A stretch of DNA of 64,000 nucleotides, from assembly GCA_016791445.1 (NCBI GenBank), contig JAEUMP010000006.1, positions 1 through 64,000 of the forward strand. Reading direction: 5' to 3'. Positions 8,409 to 19,000 of the stretch are shown piece after piece (position 1 is the stretch's first letter; every line of letters begins with the position of its first letter). The stretch is from Hyphomonadaceae bacterium (GTDB lineage Bacteria; Pseudomonadota; Alphaproteobacteria; Caulobacterales; Aquidulcibacteraceae). Made by a program: the position numbers and the translations under genes. A model generated the notes under the pieces. It saw nothing but the letters and a program-made list of their open reading frames with translations, was not told the DNA's origin and ran no database searches.

Positions 8409-10352
8409 ATGCCGACCAACGATCTCTTCGATACCTATGCGCGCAGCTACGAGGCGCGCCGCGAGTCCGAGATGTCCCTGCAGGACTACCTCTCGGCGTG
8501 CAAAAAGGATCCTCTGATGTATGCGACGGCGCAGGAGCGCCTGCTCGCCGCCATCGGCGAACCGGAAACGATCGACACGGCGAAGGATGCGCGCCTCGGC
8601 CGCATCTTCATGAACCGCACGATCCGCGTCTATCCGGCGTTTCCCGATTTCTACGGCATGGAAGAGACGATCGAACGGATCGTCGCCTTCTTCCGCCACG
8701 CGGCGCAGGGCCTCGAAGAGCGCAAGCAGATCCTCTACCTCCTCGGCCCCGTCGGCGGCGGGAAGTCCTCGCTCGCGGAGAAGATCAAGTCGCTGATCGA
8801 GCAGCAGCCGATCTATGTGCTGAAGGCGGGCGATGAATTGTCACCCGTGTTCGAAAGCCCGCTCGGGCTCTTCGATCCCGAGACGCACGGCGCGACGATG
8901 GAAGAGAAGTACGGCATTCCGCGCCGCCGTCTGACGGGGCTGATGAGTCCGTGGTGCGTGAAGCGCCTCGACGAGTTCGGCGGCGACATCACGAAGTTCC
9001 GCGTGGCGAAGATCAATCCATCGCGCCTGCGCCAGGTCGGCGTGGCGAAGACGGAGCCGGGCGACGAGAACAACCAGGACGTGTCGGCGCTCGTCGGCAA
9101 GGTCGACATCCGCAAGCTCGAGACCTTCGCCCAGAACGATCCCGACGCCTACTCCTTCTCCGGCGGCCTCAACCGCGCGAACCAGGGCGTTCTCGAATTC
9201 GTCGAGATGTTCAAGGCGCCGATCAAGATGCTGCACCCCCTGCTCACCGCGACGCAGGAAGGAAACTATGTCGGCACGGAGAACATCGGCGGCATACCGT
9301 TCAATGGCGTGGTGCTCGCACACTCCAACGAGGCCGAGTGGCAGAGCTTCAAGAACAACAAGAACAACGAGGCCTTCATCGACCGGATCTTCGTGATCAA
9401 GGTGCCGTACTGCCTGCGCGTCGACGAGGAAGAGAAGATCTACGACAAGCTGGTGCGCAATTCCGAGCTCGCGCCCGCGCCATGCGCGCCCGGCACGCTC
9501 GAAATGCTCGCGCGGTTCGCGGTGCTTTCGCGCCTGAAGACGCACGAAAACTCGAACCTCTACACCAAGATGCGCGTCTATAACGGCGAGAGCCTGAAGG
9601 AGGTCGATCCGAAGTCGCGCTCGCTGCAGGAGTACCGTGACGCCGCGGGCGTGGACGAAGGCATGGACGGCATCTCCACGCGCTTTGCGTTCAAGGTGCT
9701 CGCCGCGACCTTCAACTACGACACGACGGAGATCGCCGCCGATCCAGTCCACCTGATGTATGTGCTGGAGCAGTCGATCAAGCGCGACCAGTTCCCGCCC
9801 GACACCGAGGCCCGCTACATCGAGTTCATCAAGGCCGAGCTCGCGCCGCGCTATGCGGAGTTCATCGGTCACGAAATCCAGAAGGCCTATCTGGAGAGCT
9901 ATCACGACTACGGCCAGAACCTGTTCGACCGTTACGTCGATTACGCCGATGCGTGGATCGAGGACATCGACTTCAAGGATCCCGATACGGGGCAGCTCCT
10001 GAATCGCGAGCTGTTGAACCAGGAACTGTCGAAGATCGAAAAGGCCGCGGGCATCGCCAATCCGAAGGATTTCCGCAACGAGGTCGTGAAGTTCACGCTG
10101 CGCGCGCGGGCCGGTCATGGCGGGCGCAATCCGTCCTGGACGAGCTACGAGAAAATCCGCGAAGTCATCGAGCGGCGCATGTTCTCGCAGGTGGAAGACC
10201 TGCTGCCCGTCATCAGCTTCGGCTCGAAGAAGGACAGCGACACCGAGAAGAAGCACGACGAATTCGTGCTGCGGATGGTGGAACGCGGCTACACCGAACG
10301 TCAGGTGCGGCGCCTGGTGGAGTGGTACATGCGCGTGAAACAGGCGGGGTGA
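8409..10352 (+). CDS. prkA: PrkA-family serine protein kinase (YeaG type)
   Basis: 647 residues, the usual length for PrkA/YeaG. The N-terminal AAA-type domain has a Walker A GPVGGGKSSL at about 115-124, and the C-terminal part carries the PrkA kinase domain. Characteristic blocks include IRVYPAFPDFYGMEE and FSGGLNRANQG. It is the first gene of prkA-yeaH-spoVR, a module conserved across many proteobacteria. In enterics these proteins act under nitrogen starvation and stationary phase, and in Bacillus PrkA affects sporulation. A 184-base gap containing a repeat separates it from the next gene, so co-transcription is likely but not certain. ATG at 8409 follows GGATGGAGCC. Confidence 0.93.
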   Translation: MPTNDLFDTYARSYEARRESEMSLQDYLSACKKDPLMYATAQERLLAAIGEPETIDTAKDARLGRIFMNRTIRVYPAFPDFYGMEETIERIVAFFRHAAQGLEERKQILYLLGPVGGGKSSLAEKIKSLIEQQPIYVLKAGDELSPVFESPLGLFDPETHGATMEEKYGIPRRRLTGLMSPWCVKRLDEFGGDITKFRVAKINPSRLRQVGVAKTEPGDENNQDVSALVGKVDIRKLETFAQNDPDAYSFSGGLNRANQGVLEFVEMFKAPIKMLHPLLTATQEGNYVGTENIGGIPFNGVVLAHSNEAEWQSFKNNKNNEAFIDRIFVIKVPYCLRVDEEEKIYDKLVRNSELAPAPCAPGTLEMLARFAVLSRLKTHENSNLYTKMRVYNGESLKEVDPKSRSLQEYRDAAGVDEGMDGISTRFAFKVLAATFNYDTTEIAADPVHLMYVLEQSIKRDQFPPDTEARYIEFIKAELAPRYAEFIGHEIQKAYLESYHDYGQNLFDRYVDYADAWIEDIDFKDPDTGQLLNRELLNQELSKIEKAAGIANPKDFRNEVVKFTLRARAGHGGRNPSWTSYEKIREVIERRMFSQVEDLLPVISFGSKKDSDTEKKHDEFVLRMVERGYTERQVRRLVEWYMRVKQAG

Positions 10353-10375
10353 CGGTGAGGCCTTTTGCGAGACAC

Positions 10376-10515
10376 GCCCCCTCCGTCTCGCGCTACGCGC
10401 GAGCCACCTCCCCCGTTCCGCTGCGCTGCACGGAGGAGGAAAGTCGCCGGCGCATTTCTTCCCCCGCCTGCGGGGGAAGTACCCGGCGCAGCCGGGGGAT
10501 GGGGGCGCTCGTGCG
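10376..10515. repeat. Intergenic palindromic repeat inside the prkA operon
   Basis: The gap between prkA and yeaH holds GC-rich palindromic modules: tctcgcgctacgcgcgag, cgttccgctgcgctgcacgg, cttcccccgcctgcggggga and cccggcgcagccggggg. They are arranged like the elements at 4722-4891 but diverged in sequence. It may form stable RNA hairpins between the two reading frames and so uncouple expression or stability of prkA from yeaH-spoVR. Confidence 0.65.
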
Positions 10516-10536
10516 CCTCGCGGAGAACAACACCGC

Positions 10537-11829
10537 ATGACGATCATCGACCGGCGTCTCAACCCGGGCGGCAAGTCGCTGGCGAACCGGCAGCGCTTCA
10601 TCCGTCGCGCGAAGGCGCAGGTGAAGCGCGCGGTGCGTGAGGCGTCGGCCGGGCGCAGCATCAAGGACATCGATCGCGGCGGCGAAGTGACGATCCCGTC
10701 GGACGGCGTTCGCGAGCCCACGCTGCGGCGTTCTTCCGAGGGCGGCGTGCGAGACTATGTGCTGCCCGGCAACAAGGAATATGTCGAAGGCGACTCCATC
10801 CAGCGCCCGCCGCGCGGCGGCGGTGCGGGCAGCGAAGGCGCTGAAGACGGCGGCGGCGAGGATGAGTTTCGCTTTGCGCTGTCAGACGAAGAGTTTCTCG
10901 ACCTATTCCTCGAAGATCTCGAACTGCCGGATCTCGCGAAGCGTCAGCTGAAAGGCGTGGGCGTGCCGCAATGGCGGCGCGCCGGCTACTCCTCGTCGGG
11001 ATCGCCGTCGAACATCTCGCTGACTCGCACCATGCGCAATTCGCTCTCGCGCCGCGTCGCGTTGCGGCGACCGAAGCCGGAAGAGCTCGAAGCGCTGCGC
11101 GTGCAGATCGCAGCCATCGAGGCCGGTGAGAAGTCGGGGGACATCGCGGCGCTGCGCGAACAGCTCTCCCTGCTTGAGAAGCGATCGAAGCGCATCCCTT
11201 TCATCGATCCCATCGACGTGCGCTACCGGCGGCTTGAATCCACGCCCAAGCCCGTCGCGCAGGCGGTGATGTTCTGCCTGATGGACGTGTCCGGTTCGAT
11301 GACCGAGCACATGAAGGATCTGGCGAAGCGCTTCTACGCGCTGCTCTATCTCTTCCTGAAGCGCCGCTACAAGCACGTCGAAGTGGTCTTCATCCGACAC
11401 ACGCACGAAGCGGAAGAAGTGGACGAGCAGACCTTCTTCTACAGCCGCGAGACCGGCGGCACGGTCGTCTCCACGGCGCTGGAGGAAATGGCGCATATCG
11501 TCGAGGAGCGCTTCAAGCCGAGCGAGTGGAACATCTACGGCGCGCAGGCCTCCGACGGCGACAACGCCCCGAGCGACAATGCAAAGACGGCAGCCCTCCT
11601 GCAGAATGTCGTGCTGCCGATGTGCCAGTACTACGCTTATCTCGAGGTGGGCGCCGACGACGACACGCCGCCAGGCGGGGAACGCCCGACGACTCTGTGG
11701 CGCACCTACGCCGTCGTGAACGGGCCCGACAGCCCCATCGCCATGCGCAAGGTCCGCCACCGTCGCGACATCTTCCCGGTGTTCCGTGAACTCTTCCAGA
11801 AGAAGGCCGACCAGTTGGCGGAGGCGTGA
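10537..11829 (+). CDS. yeaH: YeaH/YhbH family VWA-domain protein
   Basis: 430 residues beginning MTIIDRRLNPGGKSLANRQRF, the standard opening of the YeaH (DUF444) family. A von Willebrand A-type domain in the second half has a MIDAS motif DVSGSM at about 250-255, TGGT at about 308-311 and a downstream acidic loop (ASDGDNAPSDN). Residues 80-105 are a Gly/Glu-rich linker. It is the partner of PrkA and SpoVR and probably acts as a scaffold or adaptor binding metal through the MIDAS. Its stop codon directly abuts the GTG start of spoVR, indicating translational coupling. Confidence 0.92.
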   Translation: MTIIDRRLNPGGKSLANRQRFIRRAKAQVKRAVREASAGRSIKDIDRGGEVTIPSDGVREPTLRRSSEGGVRDYVLPGNKEYVEGDSIQRPPRGGGAGSEGAEDGGGEDEFRFALSDEEFLDLFLEDLELPDLAKRQLKGVGVPQWRRAGYSSSGSPSNISLTRTMRNSLSRRVALRRPKPEELEALRVQIAAIEAGEKSGDIAALREQLSLLEKRSKRIPFIDPIDVRYRRLESTPKPVAQAVMFCLMDVSGSMTEHMKDLAKRFYALLYLFLKRRYKHVEVVFIRHTHEAEEVDEQTFFYSRETGGTVVSTALEEMAHIVEERFKPSEWNIYGAQASDGDNAPSDNAKTAALLQNVVLPMCQYYAYLEVGADDDTPPGGERPTTLWRTYAVVNGPDSPIAMRKVRHRRDIFPVFRELFQKKADQLAEA

Positions 11830-13380
11830 GTGACGCTGGTGACTGAATCCGATCCCCGCCTCCTGTTCACCGGAGCGGACTGGAATTTCGACACGATCCG
11901 TCGCGTCTATGACGCGTGCGAGGAAATCGCGCTCAAGGAACTGAAACTCGACGTCTACCGCAACCAGATCGAGGTGATCACCGCCGAGCAGATGCTCGAC
12001 GCGTATTCCTCGGGCGGCATGCCGCTCTTCTACAAGCACTGGAGCTTCGGCAAGCACTTCGCGCGCGACGAGGCGATGTACCGGAAAGGCTATACGGGGC
12101 TGGCGTACGAGATCGTGATCAATTCCGATCCATGCGTCGTCTACATCATGGAAGAAAACACGATCACGATGCAGACGCTCGTGATCGCGCACGCGGGCTT
12201 CGGCCACAACCACTTCTTCAAGAACAACTACGTGTTCAAGCAGTGGACCGACGCCAGCGGCATCATCGACTATCTCGATTTCGCCAAGACCTTCGTCGCC
12301 CAGTGCGAGGATCGCTACGGCATCGCGTCGGTGGAGCGCGTGCTCGACGCCGCGCACGCCCTGCAGAGCCACGGCATCCATCGCTTTCCGCGCAAACGCA
12401 TGCCGGATCTGCGCACGGAACAGAAGCGGGCCGAGGAGCGTCGCGCCCACGGCGAGGCGATCTTCAACGACCTCTGGCGTACGGTGCCGACGAAGAAGGG
12501 CAAGTCGAAGGATACTGCCGATCAGGATGCGCGGCGCGCGCTGCTCGGCCTGCCGGAAGAGAATATCCTCTATTTCCTCGAAAAGACCGCGCCGCGTCTC
12601 GCGCCCTGGCAGCGCGAGATCCTGCGCATCGTCCGCCACATCGCGCAGTACTTCTATCCGCAACGCCAGACGAAGATGATGAACGAGGGCTGCGCCACCT
12701 GGGTGCACCACCGCATCATGACGCGCCTGCACGAACAGGGCCGCATCAGCGACGGCTCGTTCCTCGAATTCCTGCACTCCCACACGGGGGTCGTCTTCCA
12801 GCCGCACTTCGACGACCGCCGCTATTCGGGCATCAATCCGTATGCGCTGGGCTATGCGATGATGTCCGACATCGAGCGCATCTGCCTCAACCCGACGGAG
12901 GAAGACCGCGTCTGGATGCCCGATATCGCCGGCCAGAAGGATCCGTATGCGGTGCTGCGCGATGTCTGGGCCAACTACCGCGACGAGAGCTTCGTCTCGC
13001 AATACCTGTCACCTGCGCTGATCCGCAGCTTCGGGCTCTTCAATGTCCACGACGACGAGGATGAGGTCGATCTCAACGTCAATCACATCCACAACGAGCG
13101 CGGCTATCGCGAAATCCGCCGCGCGCTGTCGCGCCACTATGACGTCGCGCGCCGCGATCCCGACATCCAGATCGCCGACGTCGATCTTGCAGGGGATCGT
13201 CGCCTGATCCTGCACCACCGCGTTGTCGACGGCATCGTCCTCGACGACGAGGATACCGACCGCGTGCTGCAGCACCTCGCCGATCTCTGGGGCTATGACG
13301 TCTCGCTGCGCGAGATCGACGACGAGAGCGGCGACATGAAGAACGAGTTCACCGCCCGTCCCCGCGCGTCGTTCGGCTGA
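11830..13380 (+). CDS. spoVR: SpoVR family protein
   Basis: 516 residues, typical length for SpoVR/YcgB. GTG start at 11830 immediately follows the yeaH stop (TGA then GTG). A second GTG three codons on is an alternative. Family blocks seen include AGFGHNHFFKNNY, the HWSFGK motif, MMNEGCATWVHH (an HExxH-less metalloprotease-like region) and GINPYALGYAM. Its biochemical activity is unknown. It is named for a role in Bacillus spore cortex formation but is widespread in non-sporulating proteobacteria with PrkA and YeaH. Its last 32 bases overlap the end of the convergent aldose epimerase gene. Confidence 0.93.
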   Translation: MTLVTESDPRLLFTGADWNFDTIRRVYDACEEIALKELKLDVYRNQIEVITAEQMLDAYSSGGMPLFYKHWSFGKHFARDEAMYRKGYTGLAYEIVINSDPCVVYIMEENTITMQTLVIAHAGFGHNHFFKNNYVFKQWTDASGIIDYLDFAKTFVAQCEDRYGIASVERVLDAAHALQSHGIHRFPRKRMPDLRTEQKRAEERRAHGEAIFNDLWRTVPTKKGKSKDTADQDARRALLGLPEENILYFLEKTAPRLAPWQREILRIVRHIAQYFYPQRQTKMMNEGCATWVHHRIMTRLHEQGRISDGSFLEFLHSHTGVVFQPHFDDRRYSGINPYALGYAMMSDIERICLNPTEEDRVWMPDIAGQKDPYAVLRDVWANYRDESFVSQYLSPALIRSFGLFNVHDDEDEVDLNVNHIHNERGYREIRRALSRHYDVARRDPDIQIADVDLAGDRRLILHHRVVDGIVLDDEDTDRVLQHLADLWGYDVSLREIDDESGDMKNEFTARPRASFG

Positions 13381-14200
13381 ACGCAAAACGAGTCGTGAAT
13401 CCGAACGTCTCGCCGCGCGCGATGATCGCGTACGGACCGGCCTCATGGCTCGCGCCGCCCGACATGGCGGTCTGCGGCTCCAGGCAGAAATAGCCCCGTC
13501 CCTGCGGCATGTAGAGCTGGACGATGCGCTGTGGCGGATCGGTATCGATGGTCAGTTCATGCTCCGGCCAGATGATCTGCGCGCGGCCGTCCCAGCCGTC
13601 GAGCGCATTGTCGACCTTGTGCGCGCTCATCACGGCGCCGTGGCGCAGCGCACCGATCAGCGGAACGCCCGCGCGCATGTTCGGGATGTCGTTGATGGTG
13701 CGCCAGTAGCCATCGACGTTCATCCGCACGAGCGCATCGCGCACCGGAAAATACGGATGCAGGCCGAGCGCCACGGGCATCGGTCGCGCATCGCCATGCG
13801 TCGCCTCGAACGTCAGCTCAAGCACGCCGGGCGACAGTGTGAATGTCCGCGTCAGCGTCAGGCCGTCCCACGGCCAGAGCGCATCCGCCGCGCGCGTGAG
13901 GCGCAGCACCGCATGTCGTTCGCTCTGCGCAACGACGGACCACGCTTCGCGCCAACCCACGCCGTGGATCGGGTGCGCATGTTCCGGCGCGTTGCGCGGC
14001 AGGAATGTCCTTTCGCTTCCCCAACGAAGCGAGCCGTCGGCAATGCGGTTCACCCACGGCCCCATGGGAAATTCGCAGACGCCGCCCGGGCCTGCCGGCG
14101 TCATCAGCATCGTTTCGCCGTCGCGGAACGCCGCAATCCCGCCGCCAAGCGCCGGTGCAAGGTCCGCAACAAGCGAATCGCATGTGAGGCGAAGGATCAT
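13349..14200 (-). CDS. Aldose 1-epimerase family protein (mutarotase fold)
   Basis: 283 residues from ATG 14200 (MILRLTCDSL). The frame extends to a TTG at 14245, but that adds a segment not belonging to the fold. Family signatures: GPWVNRIADG at about 66-75, HPIHGVGWREAW with the catalytic His near residue 90, ALGLHPYF with the second His near 160, and a C-terminal catalytic Glu in FCLEPQTAM. Known reaction: alpha/beta interconversion of aldoses or hexose-6-phosphates. The substrate here is not defined, and the sequence is of the divergent GalM-like type. Its 3' end overlaps spoVR by 32 bases, tail to tail. Confidence 0.85.
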   Translation of the reverse strand: MILRLTCDSLVADLAPALGGGIAAFRDGETMLMTPAGPGGVCEFPMGPWVNRIADGSLRWGSERTFLPRNAPEHAHPIHGVGWREAWSVVAQSERHAVLRLTRAADALWPWDGLTLTRTFTLSPGVLELTFEATHGDARPMPVALGLHPYFPVRDALVRMNVDGYWRTINDIPNMRAGVPLIGALRHGAVMSAHKVDNALDGWDGRAQIIWPEHELTIDTDPPQRIVQLYMPQGRGYFCLEPQTAMSGGASHEAGPYAIIARGETFGFTTRFAFSRTTRGDGR

Positions 14201-14333
14201 GTCGGCAGAATTGCGCAGACAGCGGCGAACCGGAAGCGCGCCCAATTCGTTGACAGCAAGTTAACTGGTTCGATCCACGGTCGGCCTTACCCGTTCGACA
14301 TCCGCTCCGAGTCGTCGCGAAGTCTCCCCGTTC

Positions 14334-16091
14334 ATGCGTCTTTCGTCCGCCGCCCTCCTCCTGCCCGCCGCGATCGCGTGGACGGTGTCCGCATCGCCGG
14401 TGCACGCGGCGAGTCCCGTCGTTGTCGAGGGCGTCGACAACGACACCAAGAACGCGCTGGAGCGCGTGCTGCCGGATCGCGAACGTCCCGCCTCGCTCTT
14501 CGATGCGGAGCGGCTCGCGGAGGAAGCTGCAGAGCGCGCGCTTTCCTTCATGCGCTCGGAGGGCTGGTATGCGGCGACGGTGACGCCTGCGGCCCAGGAA
14601 ACGCCGCCACGCGCCAGCATCCGCATCGAGCCCGGCCCCCGCTTCGCGTTCCTGGCGCCGGAAGTGCGCTTCGACGGCGCGCTCGATGGCGAGACTGCAG
14701 CCGCTGTGCGCAAGGAGGCGGCGCGCGTGGCCTCGGGAAAACCGGCGCGCGCAGCCGACGTGTTGGCCGCAGAAGCCGCCGCCGTCGCCACGCTGCGCGC
14801 CAACGGCTACGCGAGCGCCAGGGCGATGCCGCGCCGCAATGTCGTCGATCACGCCGCAAACACGATGAGCACAACCTTCGCTTTCGCGCCCGGGGAGCGC
14901 ATCCGCCTTGGCGCGGTGAAGGTGACGCCGCCTGAAGCGCTGCGACCCGCATTCGCCGCGCGCGCGGCGCCATGGAAGCCCGGCGATTATTTCGCGCCCG
15001 AGAAGCTGCAGCAATTGCGACGCGACCTTGCCTCCACGGGCGCCTTCTCCGTGGTGACGACACGCCTCGCGCCCGAGCCGGACGCCGACGGACTGACGGA
15101 CGTGACCATCGCGATCGAGGAAGCAAAGCCGCGCGTGATCGAGTTCGGCGTCGGCTGGTCGACAACCGACGGCATCGGCCTTGAAGCCGAGTGGACGCGC
15201 CGCAACATCACACGCCGCGCGGATGCGTTGGCGATCCGCACGATTCTCGGCGAAGAGCAACAGAGCCTCACCGCTGAACTTACGCGACCCAACGCTTTCG
15301 GCCCGGGGCGCGCCGTGCAGGTATCAGCCGGCGCAAGCCACGATTCCACCGGCCCCTTCGAACGCAACGGCGTCTTCGTCTCGAGCGCGATCAACGCCGC
15401 AGATCGACTGCGCTATGCGATCAGCTACGGCGTCACTGCGTCCGCTGACTTCTACAGCGAAGCGGAAGGTGTCGAGAACGCGTATGTGCTCTCTGGTTTC
15501 GGGCAGATCCGCCGGGACGAAACCGATGCGCCGCTCGATGCGCGCAAGGGATACCTGCTGCAGCTGCGCCTCGAACCGTCCGTATCGACGGGCGACGCAA
15601 CGGTGGCGTTCGTGCGCACCGTGGCGCAGGCGCGCGTCTATCACACCTTTAATCGCGCGGACCGTTACACGCTCGCCGCACGCACGCGGCTGGGCTGGGT
15701 GGAACCGTTGAGCGGTGACGACAACGACCTCCCTCTCGACCGCCGCTTCTACGCTGGCGGCGGCGGATCGGTGCGCGGCTACGCGTTCAACTCGATCTAT
15801 CCGGAACAACGTCTGCGCATCGGCATCGCGCCGGGCGGCCAGGGCCTTGCGGAAGTGTCCGGCGAAGTGCGGGCGCGCTTCACCGACACCATTGGCGGCG
15901 TCGCGTTCGTTGATGGCGGCAACGCCTTCCAGACCTTCGACGAAGCTGGCGACATGCGCTGGGGCGTCGGCGTCGGCGTGCGCTACGATCTTGGTTTTGC
16001 ACCGTTGCGGTTCGACGTCGCCGTGCCGGTCGATCCGCGGCCGCAGGACGACAAGGTCGCCTTCTACGTCTCCATCGGGCAAGCCTTTTGA
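14334..16091 (+). CDS. tamA: TamA, Omp85-family outer-membrane assembly protein
   Basis: 585 residues. A cleavable signal peptide (MRLSSAALLLPAAIAWTVSASPVHA) is followed by POTRA domains spanning roughly residues 25-240, then a 16-strand barrel of the BamA/TamA type. The barrel half shows the family's lid-loop region with GGGGSVRGYAFNSI near 480 and a terminal aromatic (IGQAF). Known role: with TamB, inserts a subset of outer-membrane proteins and contributes to lipid homeostasis. Its TGA overlaps the TTG start of tamB by three bases (TTGA), so the two form a coupled operon. Confidence 0.93.
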   Translation: MRLSSAALLLPAAIAWTVSASPVHAASPVVVEGVDNDTKNALERVLPDRERPASLFDAERLAEEAAERALSFMRSEGWYAATVTPAAQETPPRASIRIEPGPRFAFLAPEVRFDGALDGETAAAVRKEAARVASGKPARAADVLAAEAAAVATLRANGYASARAMPRRNVVDHAANTMSTTFAFAPGERIRLGAVKVTPPEALRPAFAARAAPWKPGDYFAPEKLQQLRRDLASTGAFSVVTTRLAPEPDADGLTDVTIAIEEAKPRVIEFGVGWSTTDGIGLEAEWTRRNITRRADALAIRTILGEEQQSLTAELTRPNAFGPGRAVQVSAGASHDSTGPFERNGVFVSSAINAADRLRYAISYGVTASADFYSEAEGVENAYVLSGFGQIRRDETDAPLDARKGYLLQLRLEPSVSTGDATVAFVRTVAQARVYHTFNRADRYTLAARTRLGWVEPLSGDDNDLPLDRRFYAGGGGSVRGYAFNSIYPEQRLRIGIAPGGQGLAEVSGEVRARFTDTIGGVAFVDGGNAFQTFDEAGDMRWGVGVGVRYDLGFAPLRFDVAVPVDPRPQDDKVAFYVSIGQAF

Positions 16092-19000
16092 GCGCAGCAA
16101 GGCCTCCCGCGCGCCTGCGCCGACGCTTGCTCTACGCCTCGGCGGGCGTGCTCGTTCTGACGGCGGGCGCGGTGGCGTGGACGCTCGGGCCCGGCGGGCC
16201 GTTTCTGGTTGCGCACCTGGCGGAAGGCCGCGCGATCTGGCGTCTCGGGACGCTGCATCTGGAAGATGTCGGCGGCGCCGCGCTCGGCGATCTGCGCGTG
16301 ACGCGCGCGACCCTGCGCGACGAAGACGGCGTGTGGGCGGAAGCCACAGGCCTTGCCGTCGGCTGGGAGCCGTTGCGCATCCTCACGCGCGAAGCGTCGG
16401 TGCGTCAGGTCTCGGCGAAGACGCTGCGCATCTATCGCCAGCCCAAACTCTCCCCTGCACGACCGCCGGGCGACAGCATCGATGTCGATCTCACGGCGCT
16501 CGCGGTCGAACGCATCATCGTCGAGGAACCCGTCTTCGGCGAGGCGGCGACGTTCGCGCTCAATGCCGGTCTCGCGACGCACGGTGCGCGCATCGATCGC
16601 GCCATGGTGGATCTCCGCCGCCTCGACGCCGCAAGCGATACGCTGCGCCTTGATCTCGTGCGCGAGGGCGAGGTCCGGCTCGACGCGACGCTTGAAGGGC
16701 CGACAGATGGATTTTTCGCCGCGGCGCTGAAGAGCAACGCACCCCTTCGGGTCGTGGCGCGTGCCTATGGCGACGAGAACGCAGGCGCGGGCGCCGTCGA
16801 TGCGCGCATCGGCGACAAACCCTTCGTCACCGGCGATTTCGCGTGGACGCCGCAGGGCTGGCGCGGCGGCGGCGATTTTGATCTGCAGCTTGCGCCGGCG
16901 CTGTCAGACGTCGTGGCGCGGATCGGCGGCCGCGTTCGTCTCGACGGCGCGGGAGAACGCGGCGCACGCACCACCTTCGCGATCGCCGCGCGAACGCAGG
17001 ACACCACCCTCGATGCTGAAGGCGTGCTCGGCGACGACTGGCGACCGGCAGGTGAAACGCGCATCGTCGCCGACGCCACGCGTCTTGATCGCCTGACGGA
17101 CGGCATCGCTTCTGGCGCGGCGCGCTTCGAGGGCGCTCTCACCGCAGACACCCAGGTACAATCCCTCGCCGGGCGCCTCACCGGAAAGGCCGTGGGCGTC
17201 GCGGGCGTCCGCGCCAATATCGACGGCCCTGCGCGCCTGCGTTTCACGCGCGATCTCATCGACGTGGAAGCCGATCTGGCGCTCGCCGAGACGAATGGCG
17301 ATGCGGACGTCGTCAGACGGCTGGCGCAGGACGGAAAGCTCGTGCTCCGCGCGCGCTATGCACGCCAGAACAGCCGCATCTCCATTCGCGAGGCGCGGTT
17401 GCAGTCGCGCGGCATCGAGATCAGCGGCGACGGCGAACTGGGTGCGGGCGCGCGCGGCCTGCGCGGCGTCTGGAAAACAGCACGGCTGGAAGCCTTCGAT
17501 CCTTCGATCGGCGGCGAAGCGTCGGGCGCGTGGACGGCGCAGGGCGGCGGCGCGCAGCCGGTCATCGTCACCGCCGACGCGAGGGCGCGCCGCTTCCGCA
17601 CCACCGTGCAGCCGCTCGACCAGTTGCTGGGTGACGCGCCCACGCTGAACGCCACGCTCTCGATCCGAGGCCGCGTGATCGAAGTGCGCCGTCTTGCGGT
17701 GTCTGCGCCGAAGCTGCGCGCCGCGCTGATCGGGCGGCTGAACGGCGCCGACGCGACCATGTCGTTCGAAGCCTCGGCGACGGGACCGGTGCGCGTCGGC
17801 GCTGCGGAGTTCAACGGCGTCGCCGACGCCACAGGCGCCATCACCGGCAAGCTCGACAACCCTTCCGTCAACGCCACCGCGCATCTCAGCCGCCTCGATG
17901 TCGGCGGACTGGCGATCGAGCGCCCGGTCGTGACGCTGACCTTTGCGCCGTCGGGCGCCGGGCGCACGGGGGCCATCGACGTCAAGGGCACGGCGGCGGG
18001 GCAACCGGCGACCGCGACCGCCGACCTTCAGTCGGACGCGAGCGGCATGCACCTGCGCAATCTCGATGTGCGTGCGGCAGGCCTCGTCGCGCAGGGCAGC
18101 GCGCATTTCGCGGAACGCGGGCCGACTGTCGATCTCTCGTTCAATGGTCCGGTGGACGCTATTGCATCGCCGATGAAGGGACGCATTCGCGGCACGGCGA
18201 CACTCCGTCCCGCGCCATCCGGCGAAGCGGTGCTCGCAACGAACGTGCGCATCACCAACGGCAGAATCGGCGAGCTGGTCTTCACGCGCCTCGATGCGAG
18301 CGCGTCCGGCCCGCTCGACAACATAGCGGTGCGCGGCGCAATTCAGGGCCAGGCCTCCGGCGCGCCGGTGAAGCTTGACCTTACCGGCGACGTGACGCGC
18401 GTGGGCGAGACGACGTCGATCCGCGCGGAAGCGAACGGCGCCATCAACGGCACAAGCGTCGCGACGCGTGAACCGTTCACGCTATCCCTTTCGCCGCGCG
18501 CGACGAACGGCTCCGGCGTGTTTGCCCTCGGCGACGGCATGTTGCGCGCAACGCTCAAGGATGAGCGCGGGCGCTTCGCCTTCGACGCGGTGATGGAAAA
18601 TTCCCCCATCGGGCCGGTCGCAGATCTGCTCGGCGAGCGCGCCACCGGCACGGCGACGGGGACAGTCCGCCTCGTGGGCGACGCGAAAACCCTCGACGGC
18701 GAGATCGATCTCGCGGTGACCGACGCCCTGCTCGCGCGTCGCACGCGCGATCCGCTGTCCATGCAGATCAAAGGACGCATCGCATCGGGCGTGATGACGT
18801 TCAGCGGCGTTGCGCAGTCGCGCAACGGACTCGATGCGGCATTCGACGCGCGCGCGCCGGTCGACGCACGCACGCAGCCATTGCGCATCGGACTCGCAGG
18901 CGAAGGCCGCGCCACATGGCGCGCCAAGGGGCCGGCGGACGCGCTCTGGGGTCTCGTGGGGTCGCTCGACCAGAATGTGACGGGCAATGTGGAGGGCGCG

